Assembly: GCA_963667815.1 (NCBI GenBank)
Contig: OY764021.1
DNA: 64,000 bases
Strand: one strand, 5' to 3'
Source: Saccharicrinis sp963667815
Lineage (GTDB): Bacteria > Bacteroidota > Bacteroidia > Bacteroidales > Marinilabiliaceae
Shown here: positions 63,786 through 64,000 of the stretch, in pieces
Position numbering within the stretch: the first letter of the stretch is position 1
Layout: each line of letters begins with the position of its first letter
Made by a program: the position numbers and the translations under genes
The notes under the pieces: generated by a model
Told to the model about the DNA's origin: nothing
Databases searched by the model: none
The model's input: the letters and a program-made list of their open reading frames with translations, nothing else

Positions 63786-64000
63786 ATGAAACGTGTATTA
63801 GGAATTATATTATTTTCATTAATTTCCTTATTACCTTTGGTTGCATCTGAACATTCAGATGTCAAAGCAGAGGAAGAAAATAATACAGTAAAGTTTGATC
63901 CAACAGTTGTTATTGAGCATCATATATCCAATGCTCATGTGTGGCATGTTGTTTCTTGGGGTGAAGGAGAGGAAAAGGTTGATATTGAAATACCTTTACC
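63786..64000 (+). CDS. atpB: F-type ATP synthase subunit a, N-terminal part
   Basis: Partial: ATG at 63786, cut by the right window edge after about 71 codons. Signal-like N-terminus, then FDPTVVIEHHISNAHVWHVVSW, close to the Bacteroidota AtpB start (FDP..I..HI.DAHEWH), which is extended compared with E. coli. The proton channel helices lie beyond the window. The remaining F-ATPase genes (atpE-F-H-A-G) are expected to follow; atpD and atpC are at 23.7-25.4 kb. Confidence 0.9.
   Translation, partial: MKRVLGIILFSLISLLPLVASEHSDVKAEEENNTVKFDPTVVIEHHISNAHVWHVVSWGEGEEKVDIEIPL

Noticed and set aside
1..64000. GC-skew change across the candidate origin
   Set aside because: Counting a few hundred bases of minus-strand genes on either side gave similar G and C counts; no conclusion possible without a full calculation.
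1..64000. CRISPR arrays, tRNA/rRNA genes, IS elements, prophage genes, toxin-antitoxin or restriction genes
   Set aside because: Looked for by eye and none found.

Overview
The window is about 70% A+T and reads as a chromosomal segment of a member of the Bacteroidota. The evidence is a type IX secretion protein (PorZ-like) with a C-terminal sorting domain, lipoprotein signal peptides ending in a lipobox Cys, an F-ATPase gene set split into atpD-atpC and a separate atpB locus, DUF4292 and EnvC genes in the usual order, and -7 promoter boxes of the TAnnTTTG type. I cannot place it below phylum. No rRNA, tRNA, IS element, phage gene or CRISPR array is visible; apart from accessory surface genes it looks like stable core chromosome.

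Layout. (1) 1-9976, all minus strand: mnmG (cut by the window edge), ybeY, an RsbW-like ATPase, EnvC-like, DUF4292, TPR lipoprotein, dut, flippase, ruvB, single-domain response regulator, nadA. (2) 9977-10534: a gene-free region with a cluster of DnaA-box-like 9-mers, a candidate replication origin. A near-perfect ParB-binding parS site lies 1.5 kb away at 12029-12044, so this looks origin-proximal. (3) 10535-17472: rpiB, an Rrf2 regulator, a VanZ-like protein, hemW, rhodanese, a cation efflux protein, an unrecognised lipoprotein, DUF2797, and a U32 (YegQ/TrhP-like) protein. (4) 17695-23599: a surface-polymer region with two CDP-glycerol glycerophosphotransferase-like proteins, a TagD-like cytidylyltransferase, an SDR, an InaA-type LPS kinase and a family 9 glycosyltransferase. 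(5) 23672-30037, minus: atpC, atpD, a polyprenyl diphosphate synthase, an RND/MMPL exporter and a divergent chorismatase-like protein.

(6) 30223-53202, plus, about 23 kb and 23 genes: a large chemosensory and partner-switch cluster, and the most interesting part of the window. It holds a YfiR-like periplasmic protein, an MCP, a STAS protein, CheY, a lone Hpt protein, CheA, two CheW, CheR, a histidine-kinase-like protein without its phospho-acceptor His, CheD, CheB, a GAF/PAS sensor, a second CheR, a CheR pseudoenzyme, a receiver-less CheB, a short GAF protein, a GAF/PAS/PP2C phosphatase, SiaB-like kinase, SiaC-like phosphoprotein, a TerB/FHA-like/ABCG transporter and two exported proteins. 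It joins a chemotaxis-type CheA-CheY pathway to a SiaABC-type phosphatase/kinase/phosphoprotein switch. No SiaD (GGDEF) and no flagellar gene is present. Output could be T9SS gliding, surface properties or the ABC transporter; the sequence does not say which.

(7) 53254-60986, minus: a Gfo/Idh oxidoreductase, a large membrane-anchored beta-propeller protein, porZ, rdgB and a double-domain universal stress protein. (8) 61080-64000, plus: an adenylate cyclase fused to an HD domain, bactofilin, a small membrane protein and the first 71 codons of atpB.

Boundaries are well marked by hairpin terminators at the convergent ends (20179-20200, 53227-53256), after the TagD-like gene (19392-19422), after atpC (23620-23649) and after the stress-protein gene (60095-60125).
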